A DNA stretch of 64,000 nt from Candidatus Sungiibacteriota bacterium. GTDB lineage: Bacteria; Patescibacteria; Paceibacteria; Sungbacterales; SURF-37. The stretch spans positions 3,115-67,114 of the forward strand of contig JACPMF010000004.1 of the NCBI GenBank assembly GCA_016186145.1, read 5' to 3'. The notes beneath the pieces were generated by a model. That model was given only the letters and a program-made list of their open reading frames with translations. It made no database searches and was not told the origin of the DNA. The stretch's first letter is position 1. Each line of letters begins with the position of its first letter. The position numbers and the translations under genes were made by a program. Positions 1 to 7,466 of this stretch are shown one piece after another.

Positions 1-555
1 TTTGAAATCTCCCGTGTCATACCAGTCTGAAAATACGAAAGTGATCTGGGGTTTCCGGCCCATGGTACGAAGATATTCAAACAGTTTCGCCGGCCTCGTT
101 GGAGGAACAGCGGCGGGAAGAATGGAAAGATCGGCAAGCCGCTTTCGGGCCCTTACGCTACCGCTCAACGGCGGGAGATACGAGTCAACCTTCGAAGACC
201 AAAGAAGAAATCCAACCTCGTTTGCGCCTTCCGAAAACCCCTCAGCAAGTTCACTGACGATTGCAAGCATCGCCAACCGTCGCGTCTCGTCTCCGAGGCT
301 CGCTTCCATTGACGGAGTCCAGTCAAGCGCAAAGAGAATCCGCAGAGTGCGCTCCGCTCGCTTTACCCGAAGAAAAAATCTTTTATAAAGAGCGCTTCGC
401 AGCGGATCAAAAGATGAGGAGGCAGGATGGTCTCCGGGCTGGAGCCGCCTTACCTCCTCAAGGTCGAAACCAACAAGCTCTTTTTGGTTTGACGGAAAAC
501 GCCCGGTTACCGATGTCTCTGCAAACCTCTTGAGCCGAAGCCGCGTTCTCTTCAC
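1..555 (-). CDS. DUF58 domain protein, partial
   Basis: I translated the minus strand by hand: an uninterrupted frame of 185 codons runs from a GTG start at 555 off the left edge. It contains RLQPGDHPASSSFDP, then an acidic strand with LFALDWTPSMEASLGDE and later FVFSDWYD, matching the DUF58 layout (conserved basic/GD region followed by a vWA-like fold with a DxS-type site). The GTG start overlaps the TGA stop of the MoxR gene (GTGA), so the two are probably translationally coupled. MoxR-DUF58 pairs are a known chaperone-like module thought to help assemble or load metals into vWA proteins. The C-terminus is missing. Longer plus-strand frames over this region are antisense shadows. Confidence 0.75.
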   Translation of the reverse strand, partial: MKRTRLRLKRFAETSVTGRFPSNQKELVGFDLEEVRRLQPGDHPASSSFDPLRSALYKRFFLRVKRAERTLRILFALDWTPSMEASLGDETRRLAMLAIVSELAEGFSEGANEVGFLLWSSKVDSYLPPLSGSVRARKRLADLSILPAAVPPTRPAKLFEYLRTMGRKPQITFVFSDWYDTGDFK

Positions 556-1559
556 GGCGAACTCCGTGATACCGGGACGCTCGCGAGGGCGGCCGCAATA
601 ACTTTATCGTTAGTTAGGCCCTTGCCCACGGCATCGGTATTCAAAAAGAACTTGCCGCGAAGAGCGGGATACGCCGCCTGCTTCACATGCCGCGGCAGCA
701 CCACAGACTCGCCTTCCAAAAAAGCGTAAATCCGGCTTACCGTCTTAATGTCCTCAACACCGCGAACCGACGGGCTCGCCGGCATGCCGTTGATATCAAG
801 AACAACGAAACCGGACTTGCGAATCCACTCGACAATTGCGCTTGCATACTCGACAAGCCAAGAACCCTCGTGAAAGTACGGGCGATACCAGTCAAAAATT
901 CTGCCGGCGTACTCCAGAAGCTCCTCTGGCGTGAAAACCTTCTCAATCACGATCTCGCGCATCTTGCGATCTTCGGACGAGGCCGCGATTTTAAGGAGTT
1001 CAATATGGACAGGAAAATCGACACGAATCTTCACCAGGAAACGCTCGGCGAGCGCTTCGGGAATTTGGTACGTTCCGGTCGTCTCAATCGGATTAATGTC
1101 GGCTACCACGAAACGAAAATCAGGGAGACGGACAAGATCGCCTCGATAAGAAGAAACCCCTTCTTCCATGGCCGACATGAGATAGCTTTGGGTTTTTTCC
1201 GCTCCGCGGTTAAGCTCGTTTGCAAAGAAAATTTCTGCATCAAGAAGCGGGCCGGGATCGATCCGCAGCCCCACTTCATGAGGCGAAACGGTGTGCGTCA
1301 GGTCATCTGGCATAAGGTTTGCATTAAATGGCAGCTTTCTAAAACGAGCTGAGACAACCGCGGCAATCGCCTCGATTGTCGTGGTCTTGCCAAGCCCCGG
1401 AGCGGACTCTACGAGAGCGTGCCCCTTGCCAAGCATCGCGACAAACGCATCGCGGACGAAATCATCGAGACCAATCACCACTTTCCCGATTTCTTTTCTT
1501 GCGCGCGAATATTTCTCCTGGAATTCTTCACACATGCGGCGGAAATCTGCCTCATCCAT
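552..1559 (-). CDS. MoxR-family AAA+ ATPase
   Basis: 335 aa, full length for the family. The Walker A is SAPGLGKT (about residues 52-59) and the Walker B region reads EIFFANELNRG (about 109-119), the MoxR signature with the glutamate-asparagine-arginine pattern. TGTYQIPEALAERFLVKI (sensor/arginine region) follows. ATG at 1559 is preceded by AAGGAGA, a good ribosome binding site. Known MoxR proteins act as ATP-driven chaperones with a vWA/DUF58 partner, and the partner here is the next gene, overlapping by 4 bp. Cytoplasmic. The substrate is not shown by the sequence. Confidence 0.88.
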   Translation of the reverse strand: MDEADFRRMCEEFQEKYSRARKEIGKVVIGLDDFVRDAFVAMLGKGHALVESAPGLGKTTTIEAIAAVVSARFRKLPFNANLMPDDLTHTVSPHEVGLRIDPGPLLDAEIFFANELNRGAEKTQSYLMSAMEEGVSSYRGDLVRLPDFRFVVADINPIETTGTYQIPEALAERFLVKIRVDFPVHIELLKIAASSEDRKMREIVIEKVFTPEELLEYAGRIFDWYRPYFHEGSWLVEYASAIVEWIRKSGFVVLDINGMPASPSVRGVEDIKTVSRIYAFLEGESVVLPRHVKQAAYPALRGKFFLNTDAVGKGLTNDKVIAAALASVPVSRSSP

Positions 1560-2005
1560 GGCCTTCTCCTTCTTTCAATGTTTTTTCAAAGTGCTCCCTT
1601 GTGAAAAAGCCCCGGAAGGACCCAAAAGAGGCGGCGAAAAGCCGGCTCCTTAGGGATAGAGTCGACTCCTCCGCGACTTACAACTTACAACCCGCGACTC
1701 ACAACTTGTTGTTGGTCGTTAGTTGTTGGTTGTTAGTCACGAAGGTTTGCCCTTTCCTTTCCAGGACCCTTTGAACAAGGTTATTTGCCACAAGCATACC
1801 CCAACATACGGTTATGTCAACCCCGTTAGAAGTAGTGCGCGTGCTCGTGGATTCATCGATATGCATTACTACCGGATGTATTTACCAGCTTCGTTTTATC
1901 GGTTTTGTGAAAAGAATTCGCGCACGCGACTTCTAACGGGGTCAACCCATCCCCGTCATCCTTGTTGCTTCCCAAACCCGCATATTGTATAGGTATGAAT
2001 AACCA
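1560..2005. other. Intergenic region with short repeats and one MITE-like element
   Basis: No gene is supported here. About 1679-1739 holds complementary CAACTT/GTTGTTGG-type repeats that can fold, similar in style to 24464-24525. A MITE-like element fills 1822-1940. Short frames crossing the region have no ribosome binding site or recognisable motif. Confidence 0.6.
1822..1940. mobile_element. MITE-like element, CCCGTTAGAAG ends, copy 1
   Basis: 119 bp with terminal inverted repeats CCCGTTAGAAGT / ACTTCTAACGGG extended by further pairing (AGTGCGCG/CGCGCAC). It is flanked by a direct 6-bp repeat GTCAAC (1816-1821 and 1941-1946), as expected for a target-site duplication. No coding capacity. 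Confidence 0.7.
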
Positions 2006-3103
2006 ATGACAAAAGACAGCGACCAGAAAAAATTTCTCAATGCCCTGCTTTCAATTCCTGGAGTCGGGTACGATACGATCCAAAAAATAAAAGAGCGATT
2101 CCACTCTTATGAGAAAGCGTGGAATGCGTCCGGAGGAAAACTGACGAGCGCGGCAGTCGATGAAAAAACGGCCGACGCCATTGAGCGCGGAAAGAAAACA
2201 ATCAATCCGGACCAAGAAATGCTGCGGCTTGAGAAAACAAAGATTATCCTTTTAGAAAAAGATGATCCCGCTTTCCCGAAAATCCTCCGGGAAATACCGT
2301 CGCCTCCGCTTTGGCTCTATAAAAAAGGGGCTGTTCCGGAAGATGAAGAAATGGTCGCAATTGTCGGCAGTAGAAAAGCAACATCATATGGAAAAGAAGC
2401 AACGGGAAAAATTATCTCCGGGCTTGCGGCAAAAACGTCGGTGGCCGTCATAAGCGGCCTTGCAATAGGAATTGACGGAGAAGCGCACCGCGCCGCAATC
2501 AAACACGGCCTTCGCACCATTGCCGTTATCGGCACGGGGCTTGATGAGAACTCGTTTTTTCCGCCTCAGCACTTAACGCTTGCGCGTGAAATTGTAGAAC
2601 GGGGCGGAGCAATACTTTCCGAATATCCGCTTGGCATGCCGGCCCTCAAACAAAACTTTGTACAAAGAAACCGGCTCATCGCCGGACTTGCAAAAGGGAC
2701 GCTCGTAATCGAGGCGGCTGAAAAATCGGGGGCCCTCATTACCGCTCGTTTTGCCCTTGAACAGGGAAAATCGGTGATGGCGGTTCCCGGATCGATCTTC
2801 TCTCCGTATTCAATCGGAACGAATTCTCTTATTCGGGAAGGAGCCCGCGTCGTTATCTCGGCCGATGACGTAATAGACGAGTTGAATCTCGAAACCAAGG
2901 CCGAAGACATCCGGACAAACAATAAAAACCGGTTGACAGATGATAAAGAAAAGACTATTTATGAAAGCTTGGACAGGCCGCTAAAACTCGACGAACTTAT
3001 TGAAAAACTCAATTTTCCCCTTTCCGATATTATTTCCGGTCTTTCAATGCTAGAATTGAAAGGAATGGTCAAGAACGTCGGCGGAGAGTGGATCAGAATG
3101 TGA
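2006..3103 (+). CDS. dprA: DNA processing protein DprA/Smf
   Basis: 365 aa, normal length for DprA. The N-terminal helical part (GVGYDTIQKI, helix-hairpin-helix type) is followed by the Rossmann-like domain with VGSRKAT (about 120-126), ISGLAIGIDGEAH (about 149) and RNRLIAGLAKGTLVIEA (about 222), all diagnostic. The last 60 residues form the winged-helix DprA C-terminus. DprA loads RecA on incoming single-stranded DNA during natural transformation. It sits 58 bp upstream of topA on the same strand, a dprA-topA order common in bacteria, and is probably co-transcribed with it. Confidence 0.93.
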   Translation: MTKDSDQKKFLNALLSIPGVGYDTIQKIKERFHSYEKAWNASGGKLTSAAVDEKTADAIERGKKTINPDQEMLRLEKTKIILLEKDDPAFPKILREIPSPPLWLYKKGAVPEDEEMVAIVGSRKATSYGKEATGKIISGLAAKTSVAVISGLAIGIDGEAHRAAIKHGLRTIAVIGTGLDENSFFPPQHLTLAREIVERGGAILSEYPLGMPALKQNFVQRNRLIAGLAKGTLVIEAAEKSGALITARFALEQGKSVMAVPGSIFSPYSIGTNSLIREGARVVISADDVIDELNLETKAEDIRTNNKNRLTDDKEKTIYESLDRPLKLDELIEKLNFPLSDIISGLSMLELKGMVKNVGGEWIRM

Positions 3104-3161
3104 GCGCAAAATCAAAACACAAAAATTAAACACAAAAATTTTACATTTTTGAATTTATTTT

Positions 3162-5399
3162 ATGAAGCTCCTCATTGTCGAATCTCCCGCTAAAGCAAAA
3201 ACTATTTCAAAATATCTGCATGGAGAATATACCGTCCGCGCAAGCATCGGGCATATTCGAGATTTACCAAAATCAAACAAAAAAGCCATAGACGTAGCCG
3301 CCGGTTTTATTCCCCACTACGAAATTGTAAAAGGAAAAGAGCGGGTCGTGGACGAGCTTTCCTCTCTTTCGAAGGAAGCCGATGAGATAGTACTGGCAAC
3401 CGACCCTGATCGCGAAGGAGAGGCCATCGCGTGGCATGTAGCCCAGGCTCTTGGCCTTGAAAACTCTAAGCCCGCCCCTCAGGTCCCGAACCCCGGGTCG
3501 AGGAAAACCCCAAACCCCAAACCGAAAGTGGAGCGAGTTGTTTTCAACGAAATAACCCAACGAGCTGTTCAAGAAGCAATGACCCATCCGCGTTCAATAG
3601 ATATGAAGCTCGTTAGCGCCCAACAAGCGCGCAGAGTTCTCGATCGCCTCTTCGGGTACGACCTCTCCGGCCTCATATGGAAAAAAGTCCGTTACGGTCT
3701 TTCTGCGGGCCGGGTGCAATCGCCCGCACTTCGCATTATTGTCGAGCGCGAACGGGAAATCCGCGCCTTCGTACCGGAAGACTACTGGGTCATCTCCGGA
3801 CAGTTCCAAACACCCCGGAAAGAAATTCTTGTTCTCATGTGCGCCGAAGAACCGAAAACCGAGAAAGAGGCCCTGCGCATAGTCAGCGCCGCAAAAGAAG
3901 GCTCATGGCATATTATTTCCGTGACGGAAACAGAAACGAAACGCTCACCGCGACCGCCCTTTATAACCTCAACTCTCCAACAGACCGCAAGTTCTCGTTT
4001 TGGGTTCTCTCCTTCATACACCATGTCAATTGCGCAAAAGCTCTATGAACAAGGGCATATCAGCTATATGCGGACCGACAGCCCGATTTTAAGCCAGGAC
4101 GCCCTACCCGCGATTTACGCCGAAATTGAAAAAGCATATGGCGCCAACTTTCTTTTGCCGAGAACCTACACCGCAAAGTCAAAAACGGCCCAGGAGGCGC
4201 ATGAAGCAATCAGGCCGAGCAATATAAAAGCAAAAACAGCAGGGTCGACTCCCGAACAAAAAAAACTTTATGCGCTCATTCGCGAACGAACTCTCGCCTC
4301 ACAGATGGCGGACGCAAAAATTCTTCGAACAAAAATATCAGCCAACATCGCCGAATCCAAAGAATCAATACCGGATTTTTCGATAAACGGCAGTATCATG
4401 GCTTTTCCGGGATGGCTGCAGGCCGACCAAACAGCCAAAGGCGAGGAACTTGAACTTCCGAAATTGAAGGAGGGTGACCCGCTTATACTGCAAGACATCG
4501 CGAGTGAAGCAAAAAAAACAGAACCGCCGGCGCGTTATACAGAGGCCGGACTCGTAAAAGAACTTGAACGGCGAGAAATCGGGCGCCCTTCAACCTACGC
4601 AACGATATTAAAAACCCTTCAGGACCGCGGCTATGTAGAAAAATTGGGCAGGGCGTTAAAACCAACGGACACCGGCGAGGTGGTAAGCACGTTCCTCGAA
4701 GAAAATTTTTCTTCTTATATCAGCGACTCTTTCACGGCGGAAATGGAAAATGACTTGGACGAAATTGCCGACGGTAAACGAGAGTACGCCAAAACCCTGC
4801 GTGATTTTTACGGCCCGTTCACGAAGGAGGTTAAATCAAAAGAGAAAATAGCAAAGCTCACAAACCTCGGAGAAGCTCCGAAAGAATTCCCCTGCCCGGT
4901 CTGCGGGAGCCCTATGATAATAAAACTTTCCCGGACCGGAAAATTCTTGAGCTGCAGCCGCTTCCCAAAGTGTCATGGCGCAAGGAAAATAGATGGCACG
5001 GTGCTCGAAGCGCCGAAAGAAACCGGCGAGATGTGCCCTGAATGCACGGAAGGCAAACTGATTGAACGCGAAGGACGTTTCGGAAAATTCATCTCTTGCA
5101 GCAACTATCCAAAATGCAAATACATTAAAAAGAGCGCCGAGGAAGAGGCGCGGGCAAAAACCGGAGTCCAATGCCCGAAGTGCAAAGACGGTGAAATCGT
5201 TGAACGAAGGGGCCGCTTTGGACCGTTTTTCAGCTGTTCAAATTATCCAAAATGCGACTTCGCCATAAAAGCGCGGCCAACCGGAACCGTTTGTCCGCTT
5301 TGCAGTTCGCTCATGATGGAAGGAACCAAAACAATTCCTGAAAGATGTAGCAGCAAAAATTGTCCGAATCACAATCCACACTTGGCTCAAAAAACTTAG
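3162..5399 (+). CDS. topA: DNA topoisomerase I
   Basis: 745 aa. It begins MKLLIVESPAKAKTI, the TOPRIM signature, with DPDREGEAIAWH at about 81-92 (metal-binding acidic triad). The catalytic tyrosine is in SYMRTDSP (about Tyr302). RPSTYATI and related type IA motifs follow. The C-terminus carries four Cys4 zinc-ribbon repeats (CPVCGS, CPECTE, CPKCKD, CPLCSS), the last one shortened. It relaxes negative supercoils in the cytoplasm. A small proline-rich insertion near residue 105 (PAPQVPNPGSRKTPNPKPK) is unusual and is probably a surface loop. Confidence 0.95.
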   Translation: MKLLIVESPAKAKTISKYLHGEYTVRASIGHIRDLPKSNKKAIDVAAGFIPHYEIVKGKERVVDELSSLSKEADEIVLATDPDREGEAIAWHVAQALGLENSKPAPQVPNPGSRKTPNPKPKVERVVFNEITQRAVQEAMTHPRSIDMKLVSAQQARRVLDRLFGYDLSGLIWKKVRYGLSAGRVQSPALRIIVEREREIRAFVPEDYWVISGQFQTPRKEILVLMCAEEPKTEKEALRIVSAAKEGSWHIISVTETETKRSPRPPFITSTLQQTASSRFGFSPSYTMSIAQKLYEQGHISYMRTDSPILSQDALPAIYAEIEKAYGANFLLPRTYTAKSKTAQEAHEAIRPSNIKAKTAGSTPEQKKLYALIRERTLASQMADAKILRTKISANIAESKESIPDFSINGSIMAFPGWLQADQTAKGEELELPKLKEGDPLILQDIASEAKKTEPPARYTEAGLVKELERREIGRPSTYATILKTLQDRGYVEKLGRALKPTDTGEVVSTFLEENFSSYISDSFTAEMENDLDEIADGKREYAKTLRDFYGPFTKEVKSKEKIAKLTNLGEAPKEFPCPVCGSPMIIKLSRTGKFLSCSRFPKCHGARKIDGTVLEAPKETGEMCPECTEGKLIEREGRFGKFISCSNYPKCKYIKKSAEEEARAKTGVQCPKCKDGEIVERRGRFGPFFSCSNYPKCDFAIKARPTGTVCPLCSSLMMEGTKTIPERCSSKNCPNHNPHLAQKT

Positions 5400-5412
5400 A
5401 AAAAATTTTGTG

Positions 5413-5442
5413 TCAAAAATCTTGCTATAGCAGGATTTTTGA
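5413..5442 (+). terminator. Palindrome after topA
   Basis: TCAAAAATCTTGC-TATA-GCAGGATTTTTGA is a near-perfect stem directly downstream of the topA stop, ending in a T-run. It is probably a terminator or 3' end stabiliser. Confidence 0.6.
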
Positions 5443-5473
5443 CCACTGAAAATTTTGCTGTGGGATAAATAGA

Positions 5474-5498
5474 AAAACGCCCGATAAATGGGCGCTTT
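5474..5498 (+). terminator. Short GC hairpin with T-rich tail
   Basis: CGCCC-GATAAAT-GGGCG followed by CTTTGTGACTTTT. A second hairpin in the topA-to-5580 gap. Confidence 0.45.
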
Positions 5499-5553
5499 GT
5501 GACTTTTATGTCCGTTCCAGACGTGACGGAATTTGATTTCTCCTTGATTCAAG

Positions 5554-5576
5554 AAAAAACGCCCCTCGGGCGTTTT
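5554..5576. terminator. Bidirectional intrinsic terminator
   Basis: AAAAAACGCCC-CTC-GGGCGTTTT: a stem bordered by A and T runs on both sides. It sits between convergent topA (+) and the 5580-7275 operon (-), so it can serve both. Confidence 0.75.
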
Positions 5577-5579
5577 CGA

Positions 5580-5798
5580 CTATCGAGACAACACAAACCC
5601 TTTCCATTCGTCGCTTAGTCCCCCGCCAAGCTCGGGCGGAAAGACAACCATTCGGCTTCTGTCGGCATACTTACGAAGATAGCCCTCATAAGAAACCTCT
5701 TCAGTGTAACCGCATCGGGTATTTGTACAGCGCGCACCACGAGCCCTCGCATCATGAACTAAATACCATTCTTGGCATCTCGGACAACGATCAGTCAT
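5580..5798 (-). CDS. Small zinc-ribbon-like protein, unknown
   Basis: 72 aa. The N-terminal half has CPRC...CTNTRC (two CxxC-type pairs, about residues 5-28), a likely zinc ribbon; the rest is mixed with no recognised motif. Its ATG follows GGGAG at normal spacing. It is the third gene of a minus-strand run behind the queuosine-salvage glycosylase (gap of 15 bp to the gene before), so it is probably co-transcribed. I do not recognise the family. Confidence 0.6.
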   Translation of the reverse strand: MTDRCPRCQEWYLVHDARARGARCTNTRCGYTEEVSYEGYLRKYADRSRMVVFPPELGGGLSDEWKGFVLSR

Positions 5799-5813
5799 GG
5801 CATCTCCCGACTT

Positions 5814-6095
5814 TCACTTTCCATCGCCGACAAAATGCCTCACGAACTTTATGAAAAACGCTTTCTGACGAGCGGCCGTCATAAGAAGAAGATGATATTT
5901 CTTTGCATCGAGGGGGCCCGGCTCCAATCCAAGCGCCTTAGGAATGACAAAATCACACCCCAAAACCGGACAGTAGTTCAACTCTCCACAGCCGAAATTA
6001 TTGTCGAGTTCCTCATCATAAACCCTTTCCAGTGGCTGGGGGTTTGAATGACGACCACAGTGACCTCGAGTGCCACCCACAGTTATCCTGACCAT
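5814..6095 (-). CDS. Hypothetical cysteine-containing protein
   Basis: 93 aa from the ATG at 6095, chosen because GGGGGGAG lies just before it. A longer frame extends into the upstream gene and is not needed. It contains HCGRHSN, FGCGELNYCPVLGCDF (four cysteines within about 15 residues, a possible metal site) and a basic C-terminal half. It starts 14 bp after the stop of the queuosine-salvage gene, so it belongs to the same operon. Family not recognised. Confidence 0.55.
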   Translation of the reverse strand: MVRITVGGTRGHCGRHSNPQPLERVYDEELDNNFGCGELNYCPVLGCDFVIPKALGLEPGPLDAKKYHLLLMTAARQKAFFIKFVRHFVGDGK

Positions 6096-6108
6096 CACTC
6101 CCCCCATT

Positions 6109-7275
6109 TTAGAACCTAGTTGACGGAACAATAATGTGCGGGTCGGGACTATTTCTACCGGCAAGCCATAAAGGATAGTCCTCTTCAACTTTAGTATAAG
6201 GATCAAGCCCAGCCGCTTTCCGAATTTGGTTAACGCTTTCTTGAAAAACTTCGCCAAGCTCAACGGTAGCCAGACGAGTCTCTACCACCATGGCGCTTCC
6301 ATCTTCCAAAACTTCTTGGTTACGAATCTTTTGCTGCAATTCCGGGGAAAACTTCAATGCCCCGATTTCTGGACTCGACAGAGCTTTCGGCAACTCGTAG
6401 TCGGCAGGAAGAATAAGAAATTCCGTACCCTTTAACCGCGTAAGCACTGAAGACGAGCGAGCTCTTCCTTCATACATCTGCGCAAAAAGATGCGCTCGCT
6501 TAAAGAACGGAAGCGGCGGGCCAAACCCTCCGCCGGGAAGCGGAAGACTTGTGTATACATCATAGAACGACTCAAAACTAGCGATGACCTCAACCACTCC
6601 CCTGCCGTTATCAAAAGCCCTGAACGAAGAGCCGCGAAAGACGTTTATCCATTGGTCGTCAAAATCCTGAAGCCGCAACGCGCTTTCGTAAAGCAACGAC
6701 CGCCGCTCTCGCAACATGGGAATTACATTAAGCGGCGGGACGCCACGAAAGACGTTCGCCGCGCGCTTCAAATTCCATTCCCTTAAATCTCGAAGAAACT
6801 TCGGATCAGTAATCGGCAATCCCTCTTTAAGCGCGCGCCTTAAGCAAGCGGTCATAGCGGTGGCACCGCTGTGAAGACGCGCCGGCTGCTCATGGATCAA
6901 ACAGCGATACACTCTCTTTTTCTCATCAACCTTTTCGTAATGTCGAAGATCCTGCCCACAGGCCCGGCATTCCGGCCACAGGGTCTGAAACTTGGTCTTT
7001 GTAACCGCATCGGTGAAATAAAAATTGATGGTATCAACCATGCCAAGAAACTGTACAAACTCAAGATCGTCTTCCGGGTAAATACCATCGCGCCACGACG
7101 GAGCCACGAGTTCCTGCAAGGCAATCTTTTCGGCAAACTCCCGCATCTTGTCAAAGTGCGGCCACGCATAAAAACGCGGGTAGTTTGAATAAGCGCTCAG
7201 CCGCAAAAGATATGGATTCATCCCGTTAGAAGCAGGTCGCGGTAACGCCTCATTTCTATTGCTCCTATCTGTCAT
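6109..7275 (-). CDS. Queuosine 5'-phosphate N-glycosylase/hydrolase (DUF2419, Q-salvage)
   Basis: 388 aa. Recognised by INFYFTD (about 84), RALKEGLPITDPKF (about 149), FRGSSFRAFDNG (about 215), SFESFYDVYT, PFFKRAHLFAQMY (about 261) and FLILPADYELPKAL (about 290), which follow the human QNG1 (C9orf64) and Sphaerobacter DUF2419 pattern. Members release queuine base from queuosine 5'-phosphate for reuse in tRNA. The native start was probably the ATG at 7221 (MNPYLLRL), but a MITE-like element sits exactly there. The ORF now extends 18 codons into the element, to an ATG at 7275 preceded by AGGAGG, so the element seems to supply a new start. First gene of a three-gene run. No tgt or queuine transporter is visible in the window. 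Confidence 0.8.
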   Translation of the reverse strand: MTDRSNRNEALPRPASNGMNPYLLRLSAYSNYPRFYAWPHFDKMREFAEKIALQELVAPSWRDGIYPEDDLEFVQFLGMVDTINFYFTDAVTKTKFQTLWPECRACGQDLRHYEKVDEKKRVYRCLIHEQPARLHSGATAMTACLRRALKEGLPITDPKFLRDLREWNLKRAANVFRGVPPLNVIPMLRERRSLLYESALRLQDFDDQWINVFRGSSFRAFDNGRGVVEVIASFESFYDVYTSLPLPGGGFGPPLPFFKRAHLFAQMYEGRARSSSVLTRLKGTEFLILPADYELPKALSSPEIGALKFSPELQQKIRNQEVLEDGSAMVVETRLATVELGEVFQESVNQIRKAAGLDPYTKVEEDYPLWLAGRNSPDPHIIVPSTRF

Positions 7276-7339
7276 TGTTTTGCCTCCTGTCTTCCATATC
7301 CCGCTGATTTTTAGAGCTGCGACCGCGGCTTCTAACGGG
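7222..7339. mobile_element. MITE-like element, copy 2, at the start of the Q-salvage gene
   Basis: 118 bp, ends CCCGTTAGAAGC / GCTTCTAACGGG, with internal complementarity (GGTCGCGG / CTGCGACCGCGG). It is flanked by direct repeats ATTCAT at 7216-7221 and 7340-7345. Read on the minus strand, ATTCAT is ATGAAT, the first two codons of MNPYLL. The outer ATGAAT copy is preceded by GAGAGGGGG, which looks like the original ribosome binding site. The interior of the element provides AGGAGG plus an in-frame ATG at 7275. Confidence 0.75.
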
Positions 7340-7466
7340 ATTCATCCGAAACCCCCTCTCGGTTTTGTCTCAAAAAAATTTTAAAAGAGCAACAATAAAC
7401 TACTGTATAATAAGGATTCGCTGCTTAAATTGCAATCATTAAAAAAACGGCATACAATGAAATCCT

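Noticed and set aside
2..388. Plus-strand open frame at the left edge
   Set aside because: The minus strand encodes an uninterrupted DUF58 protein with recognisable motifs, coupled to MoxR; the plus frame has none.
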